Origin: Marinobacter sp. Arc7-DN-1
Lineage (GTDB): Bacteria > Pseudomonadota > Gammaproteobacteria > Pseudomonadales > Oleiphilaceae
NCBI RefSeq assembly: GCF_003441595.1
Contig: NZ_CP031848.1
Location: 2,046,001-2,110,000 of the forward strand
Length of the DNA: 64,000 nt
Direction of reading: 5' to 3'
The notes below the pieces were generated by a model. It did not search any database, was not told the DNA's origin, and saw only the letters and a program-made list of their open reading frames with translations. How positions within the stretch are numbered: position 1 is the first letter of the stretch; the number at the start of each line of letters is the position of its first letter. A program made the translations under genes and the position numbers. This document shows positions 26,035-35,414 of the stretch, piece after piece.

Positions 26035-27795
26035 TCAGGCAGAGGCAAGAAGGCTGGTCATCAGGGCCCTGAGCCGGTTGGGCTTGACCGGTTTGTTCAG
26101 GATCGGCAGGTACTGGGCCCGCAAAAGTTTACGGGTATCGTCACTGCGGTCTGCGGTGATGATGGCGGCTGGGATGTCCCGGCCAAGGTAACGACGAACC
26201 CCGTGAACGGCGTCGTAGCCGGTCAGCTCGTTGTCCAGATGGTAATCGGCGAGGATGATGGCCGGAATCCGGTCGGCGTGCTCCAGCACTTCCAGTGCCT
26301 GAACCTTGCTGCCGGCGGTGAGCACCTCACAGCCCCAGCGTTCCAGCAGTACCTGCATGCTCTCAAGGACCGCCGGCTCATTGTCGATGACCAGAATGGA
26401 GAGTCCGCCGAAGCCATCGGAAAAACCCTGAAGCGCACCCGCACGGGGCATTTCCGGCAGGGCTCGCGCCGGCTCCAGCGGCAGAGTCAGCACAAACCGG
26501 GAGCCGCGCCCGGGCCTGGAAGACACGTCAATGTCATAACCCAGAATCCGGACCATACGCTCAACAATGGCAAGCCCCAGGCCCACGCCCTGGCGGCCAC
26601 CGGTGTCATGGGGCAGTAACTGGTGAAATTCCGTGAAGATATCCCGGAGTTTGTCTTCCGCTATGCCCACCCCAGTATCCCAGACCTCGATCCGCAACTG
26701 GTCACCCCGTGCTCTCAGGGCCAATACAACGCCCCCCTTTCGGGTGTAACGCAAGGCATTGCTGAGCAGGTTGCGGAGAATGCGCGTCAGCATGCGCTGG
26801 TCGGTTTTGACCACGACCGGGATGGTCCGAACCCGGAAGGCCAGTCCTTTATTGGCGGCGACCGCCTCAAACTCCTCAGCCAGCGACCTGGCGAGGGCGG
26901 CCACATCGGTATACACCAGATCCGGTTTCATGGCCTGCTGGTCGAGTTTCGAGATGTCCAGCAAATCCGCCAGCAGGTCTTCAGCGCCCTCGAGCGCCCG
27001 GTGTACCTGATGCACCATCCGGGTTTCCTGCTCCGGCAAGCTGCTCTCCTGAAGCGCGGAAACCATCAACCGGGCGGCGTTCAGTGGTTGCAGCAGGTCA
27101 TGGCTGGCCGCTGCCAGGTATTTATCCTTGCCAAGGTTGGCTTCCCTGGCTGCCTCCATGGCCACCACCAGTTCCCGCTCGACCTTCTCCCGCTCCTCAA
27201 TCTGGTAGCGCAGGCCGACGTTGGCGTTCTGAAGCGCCTCGGTGCGTTCTTCCACCCGACGCTCAAGAGTCGCATTCAGCTGTTCCAGTTTTTGCCGGGC
27301 CAGCACCCGCTCGGTGATGTCGGCCACAAAGGCTTCCACCACTTCTGGCCCGAGATCCGGCCGCCGCAACAGGGTGACGGCCACATGGACCGGCTTGCGG
27401 TCCGCCCGTTGGAAGCGTGTCTCCCGGGCGCTCAAACGGCCTTCATTCAGAAGTTCCTGGCGAATGGCATCGAACTCACTGGCACTGCAGAACAGCTGTT
27501 CCCGCAGCCGGATAACCCGCTGCGTCAGGGCCTCGGCACTTTCATAACCGCAAATTCGCGCCATGGCGGGGTTGCAGGCCAGGAAGCCACCCCGCAGGTT
27601 GGCCTGGAAGATGCCATGCAGGGCGTTCTCGAACAGCCACTTGTAGCGGTTGCGCTCCTGCTCCAGCTCCTCAATCCGCTCCTGCAATGCCGGGTAATAG
27701 TTCTTGCGGACCGACTGGCTGCCGAGGCCAAGAAGATCGCCAACTTCGTAGCCACTGTCGTGTTCGTCGTCCTGAACGTCAGAGCGCTTCTTCAT
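26035..27795 (-). CDS. ErcS'-like hybrid sensor histidine kinase, 586 aa
   Basis: The order is: a coiled-coil segment (LQERIEELEQERNRYKWLF), a PAS domain (about residues 55-175), a second coiled coil, a HisKA domain with the phospho-His in AAASHDLLQPLNAARL, an ATPase domain (NLLSNALRY, DTGVGI, GVGLGLAI) and a C-terminal receiver (Asp in IILADYHLDN). No membrane segment is seen, so it senses a cytoplasmic signal. It overlaps the end of the ercA-like gene by 17 bp; the same gene pair is linked to pqq in Pseudomonas aeruginosa, where ErcS' helps control ethanol oxidation. ATG 27795 was chosen over a longer frame that would lie deep inside ercA. Confidence 0.85.
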   Translation of the reverse strand: MKKRSDVQDDEHDSGYEVGDLLGLGSQSVRKNYYPALQERIEELEQERNRYKWLFENALHGIFQANLRGGFLACNPAMARICGYESAEALTQRVIRLREQLFCSASEFDAIRQELLNEGRLSARETRFQRADRKPVHVAVTLLRRPDLGPEVVEAFVADITERVLARQKLEQLNATLERRVEERTEALQNANVGLRYQIEEREKVERELVVAMEAAREANLGKDKYLAAASHDLLQPLNAARLMVSALQESSLPEQETRMVHQVHRALEGAEDLLADLLDISKLDQQAMKPDLVYTDVAALARSLAEEFEAVAANKGLAFRVRTIPVVVKTDQRMLTRILRNLLSNALRYTRKGGVVLALRARGDQLRIEVWDTGVGIAEDKLRDIFTEFHQLLPHDTGGRQGVGLGLAIVERMVRILGYDIDVSSRPGRGSRFVLTLPLEPARALPEMPRAGALQGFSDGFGGLSILVIDNEPAVLESMQVLLERWGCEVLTAGSKVQALEVLEHADRIPAIILADYHLDNELTGYDAVHGVRRYLGRDIPAAIITADRSDDTRKLLRAQYLPILNKPVKPNRLRALMTSLLASA

Positions 27796-28942
27796 AGACA
27801 ACCTGAACGTCCCTGAGCGACGACTTGCGGGGATTGGTGAGAATGCAGGGGTCCTGAAGGGCAAAGCCGGACAGGTGGGGAATATCCGAAACGCTGACTC
27901 CCAACTGGGCCAGGCGTGCTTCCAGTCCCACTTTGCGTTTCAGCTCAACGATTCGCTGCATCAGCCGTTTCTTGATCTCCGGCTTGCTCATACCCCGGGT
28001 ATCGATATTCATGGCCTCGGCCACCCGGCGGAAACGGTCCTCCGCAGACTGGAAGTTGTAGGCCACCACGTGCTCCAGCAACAGCGCGTTGCACAGCCCG
28101 TGGGGCAAATCCAGAAACCCGCCGAGGCTGTGGGACATGGCATGCACCGCCCCCAGAATTGCGTTGGAAAACGCCAGCCCGGCTTGCATGGAGGCCAGCA
28201 TGATCTGTTCCCTGAGGTAAGGATTGGCGATATTTTCCACCAGGGGTTCCAGATTCCGGTTGATCAGCCTGATGGCTTCCAGGGCATGGGTGTCGGTCAA
28301 TGGCCCGCTGCCGGTAGACACGAACGCCTCAATGGCGTGAACCAGGGCATCCACGCCGGTACAGGCGGTCAGGTAGGCGTCCATGGTTTCCGTGACTTCG
28401 GGATCAATCAGGGACACATCTGGCACCACGGCTTTGCTGATGATGGAAAACTTGAACCGGCGGTTCGGGTCGGAAATGATCGCAAACTGGGAAACATCCG
28501 CCGATGTGCCCGCGGTGGTCGGGATCAGGATCAGGGGCGGTGAGGGGTTGGTGATGGTGTCCACGCCCTCGAATTCCAGAATATTGCGGCCGTGGGTGGC
28601 AACAATACCGATGCCCTTGGCGCAATCCATCGGGCTGCCGCCACCGATGGCAACGATGACATCACATTCACTGGATTTGTACAGCTCGGCTCCGGTCATC
28701 ACCTCGTCGACCCTGGGATTGGGTGATACGCCGGTAAATACGGTAGAGCGAATTCCCGCGTCGGTCAGCAGGGTTACGATCTCGTTGACCCAGCCTGCCG
28801 CGGCCACGCCCGGATCAGACACCAGAAACACATGCCGGGCACCGAAGTTACTGGCGAAGTTGGCCACCGACTTCCGGGAGCCGGCGCCGAAGACAATTTC
28901 CGGTGATACGAACTTTCGCAGGGCGGAGATGTCGTGGCTCAT
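27779..28942 (-). CDS. ercA: Iron-containing alcohol dehydrogenase, ErcA-like, 387 aa
   Basis: This is a group III alcohol dehydrogenase with an NAD site (AIGGGSPMDCAKGI) and the metal-binding region with His in HAMSHSLGGFLDLPHGLCNALLL. In P. aeruginosa a close counterpart, ErcA, sits beside pqqH and ercS' and has a regulatory effect on PQQ-ethanol oxidation. The same order here (pqqH, ercA, ercS') supports that name. The direct enzymatic substrate is unknown. It starts 45 bp after the pqqH stop, probably in the pqq transcript. Confidence 0.85.
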   Translation of the reverse strand: MSHDISALRKFVSPEIVFGAGSRKSVANFASNFGARHVFLVSDPGVAAAGWVNEIVTLLTDAGIRSTVFTGVSPNPRVDEVMTGAELYKSSECDVIVAIGGGSPMDCAKGIGIVATHGRNILEFEGVDTITNPSPPLILIPTTAGTSADVSQFAIISDPNRRFKFSIISKAVVPDVSLIDPEVTETMDAYLTACTGVDALVHAIEAFVSTGSGPLTDTHALEAIRLINRNLEPLVENIANPYLREQIMLASMQAGLAFSNAILGAVHAMSHSLGGFLDLPHGLCNALLLEHVVAYNFQSAEDRFRRVAEAMNIDTRGMSKPEIKKRLMQRIVELKRKVGLEARLAQLGVSVSDIPHLSGFALQDPCILTNPRKSSLRDVQVVYEEAL

Positions 28943-28986
28943 CAGACTCTACTCGACCGTTTGTTGTTATAGGCGTAGCCGAGAGT

Positions 28987-30825
28987 TTAACTCATGTTCT
29001 CCGCCCGTTCATTGGCCTTGCGGCCATGCCTCCGATAAAAGCTGAACATCCTTTCCAGCATGTCCGCCTGGTTCGCCTGATGCCGGAAACCGTGGCCCTC
29101 CTGCTCAAACCAGTGCAATTCCGATGTGCGTCCTGCTGCCTTCATGGCATCAACCATGGCGCGGGTCTGTTCAGGCACCACGACTTTGTCCTGCCCACCC
29201 TGAAAAAAGATCATGGGCGCGGCAATACAGTCGGCGTGGTAAAGCGGCGTTCGTTCGCGCCAGCGCTCGGGGTTAGCTCCTGGTGGCCCCAACAACCAAT
29301 CCAGATATCCGGATTCGAAGCGGTGGGTCATGGCCCTCAGCCGCAGCGGGTCTGTCACCCCGAACATGCTGGCGCCGGCGGTGAATTTCCGGCTCTGGAT
29401 CATGGCCATCAGGGCCGTGTAACCACCGGAGCTCCGCCCCTGGATAAACACCCGGCGGCCGTCCACCAGGCCGACAGACACCAGGTGATCCGCGGTCCGC
29501 TCCATATCCTCAACATCTGCCTCACCCCAGCGCCCCTCAAGGGCAAGCCTGAATTTACGGCCAAAACCACTGCTGCCGCGATAGTTCACTTCGGCAACCG
29601 CAAAGCCTCGCTGGCACCAGTACTGCACCTGGGGACTGAACACCGGGTAGGCAGCGGAGGTGGGACCACCGTGGGCCATGAGAATCAGCGGAGGCAACTC
29701 CGGCGAGGCCAGTTTCGGTGTGTAGAAGAAACCATGGACCGGCTGTTCGCCGTGCTCAAGTGCCGGCACTTCAATATCCAGCGGCAGCGCAGGCCTTGAA
29801 CCCGGCAAGGGGTTCTCGCCACCCGCCAGAATCCTGGCCTGCCCGGTTTGCAGTTCGATCTGCAGGACAGCATCCAGATGGGTCGCTGATCGGGCAACGC
29901 AATACAGGCTACCGCCGGAGGCCCGGAGGTAACGAAAATCGCTGTAGTCCCGGGCCACCCGGAAAGCGTCACCGCCTTCCGGTGACAGCAACCACAGCTC
30001 TCCCGATCCGTTGCGATACTGCACCCGAGCCCAGCCGCCATTGGCAAGCGGACAATGATGGCACTCCCCCAGTTGCCAGGGCGCGTTAGCATGGTCCAGC
30101 TCGGCAGACTGGCCCGAGTGCCAGAGTCCGTCACCGATCAGGGTGTCGAGGTACCAAGGCTGCCACCAGCCGGCGTGATCAGATAGCACCCACAACCGGG
30201 CGCGATCGAAGACCGGTTGCTGAACGGAGGCTTCTGAAGGCGTCGGCCAGTGGCGGCACTCGCAGAGGCCACCATCTTGCACTACGCCCGCTGTCCAGAG
30301 CCGGCTGCGAACCCAGGGCATGTCCGGCAGTTGCCAGCTTGTCCAGGCCAACTTCCTGCCGTCGGCAGACAGCGCGGGCGCACTGTAGAAGTCCTGACCG
30401 GAATGGAGAGTCCGAAGCTCACCGTCCACAGAGACCGCCACCAGCTGCTGCTCGCCACCGGCCTCGCGAACGGCCAGCACCCTCTGCCGGGGCGCATCGG
30501 CGATCAGTCCGCCATAGGTGGCCCCGGGATCATCGGTAAGCAAGGAGCAGGTGCCGTCGGCCAGATCGATAAACCGGATCTGCTGATCCTCACCGACCAC
30601 GAACACACCGGTATCGGAAGCCGCCAGCGCGCCGCCGCCGTAACCGTTCACCCGGCTACGGATGCCCAACCCGTCCGGGCCCAGGCGAGCGGGCCCCTGT
30701 TCGGACAGATACCAGAGATTAGCGTTGCCTTCGGCCGGATCGGTCTGTACCCAGAAAACACCGGCCGAAGAAACCGCGAGCTCGCCTCTTTGAGTATGGG
30801 CTGCGCAGGCCTCATAGGCGCTCAT
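28987..30825 (-). CDS. pqqH: S9 prolyl-oligopeptidase-family peptidase, PqqH-like, 612 aa
   Basis: An N-terminal seven-bladed propeller is followed by an alpha/beta-hydrolase domain with the nucleophile in IQGRSSGGYTALM, the Asp in FFQGGQDKVVVPEQT and the His in FEQEGHGFR. In Pseudomonas this gene (pqqH) follows the pqq genes; the name comes from linkage and a role in PQQ maturation is not proven. The start is ambiguous. ATG 30825 (MSAYEACAAH) gives the expected length but lacks a ribosome site. ATG 30990 has GGAG 5 bases upstream and overlaps the previous stop (TAATG), and would add 55 residues read from a decayed pqqE copy. Confidence 0.82.
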   Translation of the reverse strand: MSAYEACAAHTQRGELAVSSAGVFWVQTDPAEGNANLWYLSEQGPARLGPDGLGIRSRVNGYGGGALAASDTGVFVVGEDQQIRFIDLADGTCSLLTDDPGATYGGLIADAPRQRVLAVREAGGEQQLVAVSVDGELRTLHSGQDFYSAPALSADGRKLAWTSWQLPDMPWVRSRLWTAGVVQDGGLCECRHWPTPSEASVQQPVFDRARLWVLSDHAGWWQPWYLDTLIGDGLWHSGQSAELDHANAPWQLGECHHCPLANGGWARVQYRNGSGELWLLSPEGGDAFRVARDYSDFRYLRASGGSLYCVARSATHLDAVLQIELQTGQARILAGGENPLPGSRPALPLDIEVPALEHGEQPVHGFFYTPKLASPELPPLILMAHGGPTSAAYPVFSPQVQYWCQRGFAVAEVNYRGSSGFGRKFRLALEGRWGEADVEDMERTADHLVSVGLVDGRRVFIQGRSSGGYTALMAMIQSRKFTAGASMFGVTDPLRLRAMTHRFESGYLDWLLGPPGANPERWRERTPLYHADCIAAPMIFFQGGQDKVVVPEQTRAMVDAMKAAGRTSELHWFEQEGHGFRHQANQADMLERMFSFYRRHGRKANERAENMS

Positions 30826-30876
30826 AGGGGTATTGTCAGGCGCTGACCTTGCGGGTGTGGATGCACAGAAGGGGCC

Positions 30877-30984
30877 CTCAGCCCCGGGAGAACAGTCGGG
30901 AGTTGTCCGCATTTCGATACAGGAGCGGCAGGGCTCCGGCATCCAGCTGTCGCCGCAATAATGGTTAGGGAGGGAACCCGGGCA
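30877..30984 (-). repeat. Decayed second copy of the pqqE 3' end
   Basis: Two blocks match the intact pqqE gene. 30877-30919 matches 31909-31951 and 30919-30954 matches 32117-32152, with weaker similarity to 30984. About 165 bp between them are missing. The matches differ at several bases, so the copy has diverged. It lies between the outer-membrane-type gene and pqqH. It looks like the scar of the event that placed that gene between pqqE and pqqH. Confidence 0.8.
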
Positions 30985-30989
30985 GGTCA

Positions 30990-31721
30990 TTACAGCTCCA
31001 TTCCCAGTTCCCAGCGATAGATCACATCGTCGGACTCCGCGTTCAAGCCAAACGCAACGCCCGCCTGGAGTTCCAGGAGGCTGGAGCCCACCCTGACCTC
31101 AGCCAGGATTGCGGGCCCCAGCAAATGGTTGTTTCGGGCCCCGTAATACTCCAGTGCCGGCTGAAAAGTTTCAGACTTCGTATAGGCAGCCTGTATCGAG
31201 CCGGTCAGCTCAAGCTGCTCGTCGTCTTCACCAAATGAACGGCCGACCAGAACATTGGTCAGAACCTGGTAGTGATCGGCTAACTGCCTTTCATAGAGCG
31301 GCCCAATGGTTATCTCACTGGCTGTTCCCCGGTGTTCTTTTGATAGTTCAAGAAACAATCCCGCAGCACTCTCATGATCCTGAAAAAAATTTCCAATCAA
31401 TTCAATTTCATATTCGTCCAGTGAATAAGCGCGTCCGGGACTCTTAATTGCGTTGAAGTTGAGCTCGGCACTGAAGCGATCAGTTATCCCGTAACCAATT
31501 TCCCACTGATCAAACCGGAGATTGTCGTCTTCGCTTCCCTGACTGTCCAGAAACGCGCCAACCACACCGATTTCGAGATCGCCTGCCGTGATCCGGGGGG
31601 AGTATATTTCATCCACCGCAAGCTCCGCCTCGGCGGCAAAGGGCCAAAACAAACACAAGACGACCTGTTTCGGTCGGACTGGATGACGACACGCGCCTGG
31701 ATTGTTCTTTGCTCGAAACAT
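30990..31721 (-). CDS. Predicted outer-membrane beta-barrel protein, 243 aa
   Basis: A hydrophobic N-terminal segment (QVVLCLFWPFAAEAELA) could be a signal peptide, though its basic region is long. The rest alternates hydrophobic and polar residues in 8-11-residue strands, such as LEIGVVGAFLD, FSAELNFNAI and LLELQAGVAFGLNAES, and ends in an amphipathic strand, YRWELGMEL. This is the look of a beta-barrel related to MetA-like outer-membrane proteins. The function is unknown. It is flanked by the intact pqqE end and a decayed copy of it, so it is an insertion in the pqq operon. AGGTGA precedes ATG 31721. Some 190 bp without a gene separate it from pqqE. Confidence 0.65.
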   Translation of the reverse strand: MFRAKNNPGACRHPVRPKQVVLCLFWPFAAEAELAVDEIYSPRITAGDLEIGVVGAFLDSQGSEDDNLRFDQWEIGYGITDRFSAELNFNAIKSPGRAYSLDEYEIELIGNFFQDHESAAGLFLELSKEHRGTASEITIGPLYERQLADHYQVLTNVLVGRSFGEDDEQLELTGSIQAAYTKSETFQPALEYYGARNNHLLGPAILAEVRVGSSLLELQAGVAFGLNAESDDVIYRWELGMEL

Positions 31722-31909
31722 TGGTCACCTGTACGAGGTTATGGAGAGTGAGACTCCTGCACCGTGCCTCACAGTAATATTGGGAAATGGCCAGACATGG
31801 GCACGACTATCACCAACCGCGGCACGGGCATTTTCATGAGCGTGGTACATCATCAGCACTTCCCTCTCATCTTATTGATCGGCAACATCCCCGGGCTTCA
31901 AGGCAATGC

Positions 31910-33064
31910 TCAGCCCCGGAAGAACAGTCGGGAGTTGTCCGCATTTCGATAGATGAGTCCAGTAAGGCCGGCCGTGGCGTGATCGGCAGCGTTCCTCGCG
32001 GCCAGGATTCGATCATGGTGAGGGGACTTGCTGCAGACTGGGTCGGCGTTATCGGCATTGCCGGTCAAGAGATAGGCCTGGCAGCGGCAACCTCCGAAGT
32101 CTTGTTGCTTCTCATCACAGGAGCGGCAGGGCTCTGGCATCCAGCTGTCACCCCGGTAGTGGTTGAAGCCCGGGCTGTCGTACCAGATGCTTTGAAGATC
32201 CTGGTCCCGGACATTGGGGAAGTCGATGGGCAGCAGGCGGGCGCTGTGGCACGGCAGCGCAGTGCCGTCCGGGGCTATGGTCAGGAACAGGTTGCCCCAG
32301 CCGTTCATGCAGGCTTTTGGGCGTTCCTCGTAGTAGTCCGGAGTGACGAAAATCAGCTTCATGGCCGAGCCGGTGGCGTCCAGGCGTTTACGGTACAGGT
32401 TCACTTCCTGCTCCGCCTGCACCAGCTGCGTTTTCGAGGGCATCAGCCCTTCCCGGTTCTCAAAGGCCCAGCCGTAATACTGGCAGGTCGCCAGTTCCAC
32501 ATAGTCCGCCCCCAGGTGCTCACACAGGGCCATGATGTCGTTCATCTGGTGGATGTTGTGGCGGTGGATCACGAAGTTGAGCACCATCGGGTAGCCCGCC
32601 GCCTTGACCGCCCGGGCCATGGCCAGTTTCTGGTCAAAGGCCTTGCGGGAGCCGGCCACGGCGTTGTTCAGCTCGGGGTCCGAGGCCTGGAAACTGACCT
32701 GGATATGATCCAGTCCGGCCTCGGCAAAGGCAGCCACCTTGGCGTCGGTCAGCCCCAGGCCTGAGGTAATCAGGTTGGTGTAATACCCCAGCTGTCGCGC
32801 CTCGGCGATCAGCTCCGGCAGGTCCTGGCGCACCAGGGGCTCGCCGCCGGAAAAGCCCAGTTGGACGGCGCCCATGGCCCGGCCCTGGCGTAGCACACTC
32901 ACCCACTCGTCGGTGCTTAGCTCCCGTTCGGTCTGGGCAAAGTCCAGCGGGTTGGAACAGTAGGGGCACTGCAGCGGGCAGCGATAGGTCAGTTCCGCCA
33001 GCAGCCAGAGGGGCGGCCCCGCCTTATGGGGGTTGACCGGTGTGGGTGCGTGCGAGGTGTTCAT
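31910..33064 (-). CDS. pqqE: PQQ biosynthesis radical-SAM enzyme PqqE, 384 aa
   Basis: The radical-SAM cluster motif is CPLQCPYC (Cys 29, 33, 36). A C-terminal SPASM region carries further cysteines: [28 protein letters not shown] and GCRCQAY. PqqE joins the Glu and Tyr side chains of PqqA, which is presented by PqqD. Its ATG overlaps the pqqD stop (ATGA). It is full length. Part of its 3' end is repeated at 30877-30984. Confidence 0.97.
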   Translation of the reverse strand: MNTSHAPTPVNPHKAGPPLWLLAELTYRCPLQCPYCSNPLDFAQTERELSTDEWVSVLRQGRAMGAVQLGFSGGEPLVRQDLPELIAEARQLGYYTNLITSGLGLTDAKVAAFAEAGLDHIQVSFQASDPELNNAVAGSRKAFDQKLAMARAVKAAGYPMVLNFVIHRHNIHQMNDIMALCEHLGADYVELATCQYYGWAFENREGLMPSKTQLVQAEQEVNLYRKRLDATGSAMKLIFVTPDYYEERPKACMNGWGNLFLTIAPDGTALPCHSARLLPIDFPNVRDQDLQSIWYDSPGFNHYRGDSWMPEPCRSCDEKQQDFGGCRCQAYLLTGNADNADPVCSKSPHHDRILAARNAADHATAGLTGLIYRNADNSRLFFRG

Positions 33065-33336
33065 GACAGGTCGATCCAGTGGTGTTGCTGCGCATCCTGC
33101 AGAAAATCACTCACGTCCTTGCCGAGCGGTCCGGCATCCGGGAATTGCTGCTCCAGGGTGGCAACGATGTCGGCCACACTGCGCTGGCCGTCCACCTCGT
33201 TGAGAATAGCACCGGCGCTGCCGTTCAGCTTCACCATACCTTCCGGATACAGCAGAACGTAACTTTCCTGGGCGGGTTCCCACTGGAAGCGGAAGCCACG
33301 GCGAAAACGCGGAACCTGGTGCATGGCAACCCCCAT
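33061..33336 (-). CDS. pqqD: PQQ biosynthesis peptide chaperone PqqD, 91 aa
   Basis: This is a small winged-helix-type protein with [33 protein letters not shown]... in its first half and the conserved GKDVSDFL near the end. PqqD binds PqqA and delivers it to PqqE. The start at 33336 shares a base with the pqqC stop (TAATG) and follows a GGGGG run; the longer frame was rejected because it lies within pqqC. Confidence 0.93.
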   Translation of the reverse strand: MGVAMHQVPRFRRGFRFQWEPAQESYVLLYPEGMVKLNGSAGAILNEVDGQRSVADIVATLEQQFPDAGPLGKDVSDFLQDAQQHHWIDLS

Positions 33337-34091
33337 TACAGCCCCCGGTGCCAGACCTGCTGGTCGGTCACCGTATGGTAGGGCGGCGTACGGTGGCCGT
33401 AAGCCATGGTCATGGCATCCAGCATGGTCCACAGGATATCCAGCTTGAACTGCAGAATTTCCAGGGCCCGGGTCTGCCCGGCGCCGGTGGTGAAGTAATC
33501 CAGGGTGATGGTCAGGCCGTGTTCCACGTCCCGGCGGGCCTCCGACAGGCGTTTGCGGAAATAGCGGTAGCCGCCCTCGTCAATCCACGGATAGTGGCCC
33601 GGCCAGCTATCGAGGCGAGACTGGTGGATCTCCGGCGCGAACAGTTCGGTCAGCGAGGAACAGGCCGCCTCCTGCCAGGTGGCCCGGCGGGCAAAGTTCA
33701 GGTAGGCATCCACCGCAAACCGGACACCGGGCAGCACATGGCGCTGGTCGATCACTTCTTCCCGGGTCAGACCCACCGCTTCGGCCAGGGACAGCCAGGC
33801 CTCGATACCACCCGCATCGCCGTCGTGGCCGTCGTGGTCCAGAATCCGCTGCAGCCAGAGCCGGCGCACGCCGGCGTCCGGGCAGTTGGCCATGATCGCG
33901 GCGTCCTTCTGGGGAATCCTGATCTGGTAGTAATACCGGTTGGCCACCCAGCCACGAATCTGTTCCGGCGTGCATTGTCCGCCATACATGGCCTTATGGT
34001 ACGGGTGGTGGATGTGGTAATACTGCCCCTTGTCCCGGAGGGCCTGTTCAAAATCCGTGCGGTTCATGGCGGTGTTGGCTTTGGCGTTCAT
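33336..34091 (-). CDS. pqqC: Pyrroloquinoline-quinone synthase PqqC, 251 aa
   Basis: This is an all-helical oxidase without metal or cofactor. The family stretches [43 protein letters not shown] and [17 protein letters not shown] are present. It performs the last eight-electron oxidation and ring closure of PQQ. Its ATG overlaps the end of pqqB by 4 bp. Confidence 0.97.
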   Translation of the reverse strand: MNAKANTAMNRTDFEQALRDKGQYYHIHHPYHKAMYGGQCTPEQIRGWVANRYYYQIRIPQKDAAIMANCPDAGVRRLWLQRILDHDGHDGDAGGIEAWLSLAEAVGLTREEVIDQRHVLPGVRFAVDAYLNFARRATWQEAACSSLTELFAPEIHQSRLDSWPGHYPWIDEGGYRYFRKRLSEARRDVEHGLTITLDYFTTGAGQTRALEILQFKLDILWTMLDAMTMAYGHRTPPYHTVTDQQVWHRGL

Positions 34092-35017
34092 GGCGGCCCC
34101 GACAGGTCGATATGCATTCCGTCCCAGGACACCTCAATCCCGTGGCGCGTCAGCTCCGCGCGCTCCGGCGAGTCCTCGTTCAGGATCGGGTTGGTGTTGT
34201 TGATGTGAATCAGGATCTTGCGGCTGGCCGGCAGGGTGTCGAGCACCTCGATCATGCCTCCGGGGCCACTTTGGGCCAGATGCCCCATGGCCTGCCCGGT
34301 CTTGGTGCCCACTTCCTGGCGGATCATCTCGTCGTCGTGCCAGACGGTACCGTCCACCAGCAGCACATCGGCTTTTTTCATCCAGTCCAGGATGCGCGGG
34401 TCCGGTTCGCCGAGGCCCGGCGCATAAAGCACTGTCTGCCCGGTGCGGGTGTCCTCAAGAAAAATACCGATGTTATCCCCCGGGTGCGGGTTATCCCGGC
34501 GCGGTGAATACGGCGGCGCGTTGCTCAGCAGCGGAATGGCAGTCAGTTCGATGGACGGTGCGCAGGGAATCGTAAACGGCGACTGTTCAGAGGCCGCCAC
34601 CCGGCGCCAGTTCAGGCCGCCGTTCCAGTGCCTGAGCATGGTAAACAGGGGGAAACCGCCGCTGAGATCCTCGTGTACCTGTTCGGTACACCAGACGTCC
34701 ATGGGCAGCCCCTCGCGAAGCGATAGCAGACCGGTGGTGTGATCCACCTGGCTGTCCATCAACAGGATAGCATCGATGCCGGTGTCCCGAAGCGCCCTGG
34801 CCGGCTGCATGGCTTCAAAAGAAGCCAACTGGGCGCGAATATCGGGAGCTGCGTTGAACAGGATCCAGTGCTCGCCGTCTTCACTGACGGCAACGGAAGA
34901 CTGGGTGCGGGCACGGGCGTTCAGGGTGCCCTGACGGAAGCCGTCGCAGTTGGCGCAGTTGCAGTTCCACTGGGGAAAGCCACCGCCAGCGGCGGAGCCC
35001 AGAACGTGAATGAGCAT
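34088..35017 (-). CDS. pqqB: PQQ biosynthesis protein PqqB, 309 aa
   Basis: The metallo-beta-lactamase fold protein opens with [19 protein letters not shown], the PqqB hallmark, followed by the CNCANC cysteines. [11 protein letters not shown] replaces the usual HxHxDH metal motif, as normal in PqqB. PqqB is thought to hydroxylate the tyrosine-derived intermediate. It has GGAG 9 bases before ATG 35017 and follows pqqA after an attenuator-like hairpin. Confidence 0.96.
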   Translation of the reverse strand: MLIHVLGSAAGGGFPQWNCNCANCDGFRQGTLNARARTQSSVAVSEDGEHWILFNAAPDIRAQLASFEAMQPARALRDTGIDAILLMDSQVDHTTGLLSLREGLPMDVWCTEQVHEDLSGGFPLFTMLRHWNGGLNWRRVAASEQSPFTIPCAPSIELTAIPLLSNAPPYSPRRDNPHPGDNIGIFLEDTRTGQTVLYAPGLGEPDPRILDWMKKADVLLVDGTVWHDDEMIRQEVGTKTGQAMGHLAQSGPGGMIEVLDTLPASRKILIHINNTNPILNEDSPERAELTRHGIEVSWDGMHIDLSGPP

Positions 35018-35035
35018 GATTGGAAACTCCGGAAG

Positions 35036-35062
35036 TAAAACGGCCAGCCACTCAGGCTGGCC
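35036..35062 (-). terminator. Hairpin between pqqA and pqqB, likely attenuator
   Basis: GGCCAGCC and GGCTGGCC pair perfectly around ACTCA/TGAGT, and the minus strand continues GTTTTA. It would stop part of the transcripts after pqqA, giving more PqqA peptide than biosynthetic enzymes. Confidence 0.75.
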
Positions 35063-35072
35063 GCCTCAGCAC

Positions 35073-35144
35073 TCAGCGGTTGGCGAAGTACATGGTGACT
35101 TCGAAACCGATGCGCAGATCCTCATAGGCTGGTTTGGTCCACAT
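35073..35144 (-). CDS. pqqA: PQQ precursor peptide PqqA, 23 aa
   Basis: The peptide starts [16 protein letters not shown] and ends TMYFANR. Glu 15 and Tyr 19, separated by three residues, are the pair cross-linked by PqqE to become PQQ. Ribosome site GAGG lies 8 bases before the ATG. It is too short for most gene callers. It is first of the operon pqqABCDE. Confidence 0.95.
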   Translation of the reverse strand: MWTKPAYEDLRIGFEVTMYFANR

Positions 35145-35246
35145 AATGCTTACCTCTGTTGTCGTAATTGTTAGCGCATTGCGGGTGAATCAACGATATT
35201 GCCGATAACCCACTTCTCATCCTAGTTGACGGGGATAGGAGATCAA

Positions 35247-35272
35247 TATGGTACTTTGGCACTGTTTTGGGG
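35247..35272 (-). promoter_or_regulatory. Motif upstream of pqqA shared with the NitT/TauT-type ABC operon
   Basis: On the plus strand GTACTTTGGCACTGTTTTGG lies about 105 bp before the pqqA start. A near copy, GTACTTTGGTGCCTGTTTTTTGG-like, lies at 58987-59013 upstream of the ABC binding-protein gene, also minus-strand. A common activator site is the likely meaning. Confidence 0.5.
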
Positions 35273-35312
35273 CCTCCCCAAGTTGTAATAAGTCCGACAG
35301 GCTGCTGGAACG

Positions 35313-35335
35313 AAAAAAAGGCCCTGGGAAGGGCC
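35313..35335 (-). terminator. Terminator after exaC
   Basis: GGCCCT and AGGGCC pair around a 4-nt loop; the minus strand continues with seven T. Two more small hairpins (near 35351-35365 and 35374-35400) lie between it and the exaC stop. Confidence 0.85.
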
Positions 35336-35414
35336 AAAAGAGGTCAAGGTGCACATCCGATGTGCAGGCTCACAGGCGGGCCCGTGTGGAGAAGCCCGCC
35401 TGCCGCTCAGAGAA

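Noticed and set aside
26623..27816. Plus-strand open frame (397 codons) opposite the hybrid kinase
   Set aside because: Shadow of a clear PAS/HisKA/receiver protein.
30877..32152. Composite transposon around the outer-membrane gene
   Set aside because: The flanking repeats are parts of pqqE, not insertion-sequence ends, and no transposase is present.
31764..32764. Plus-strand open frames across the pqqE end
   Set aside because: They are antisense to pqqE and its upstream gap; no protein signature.
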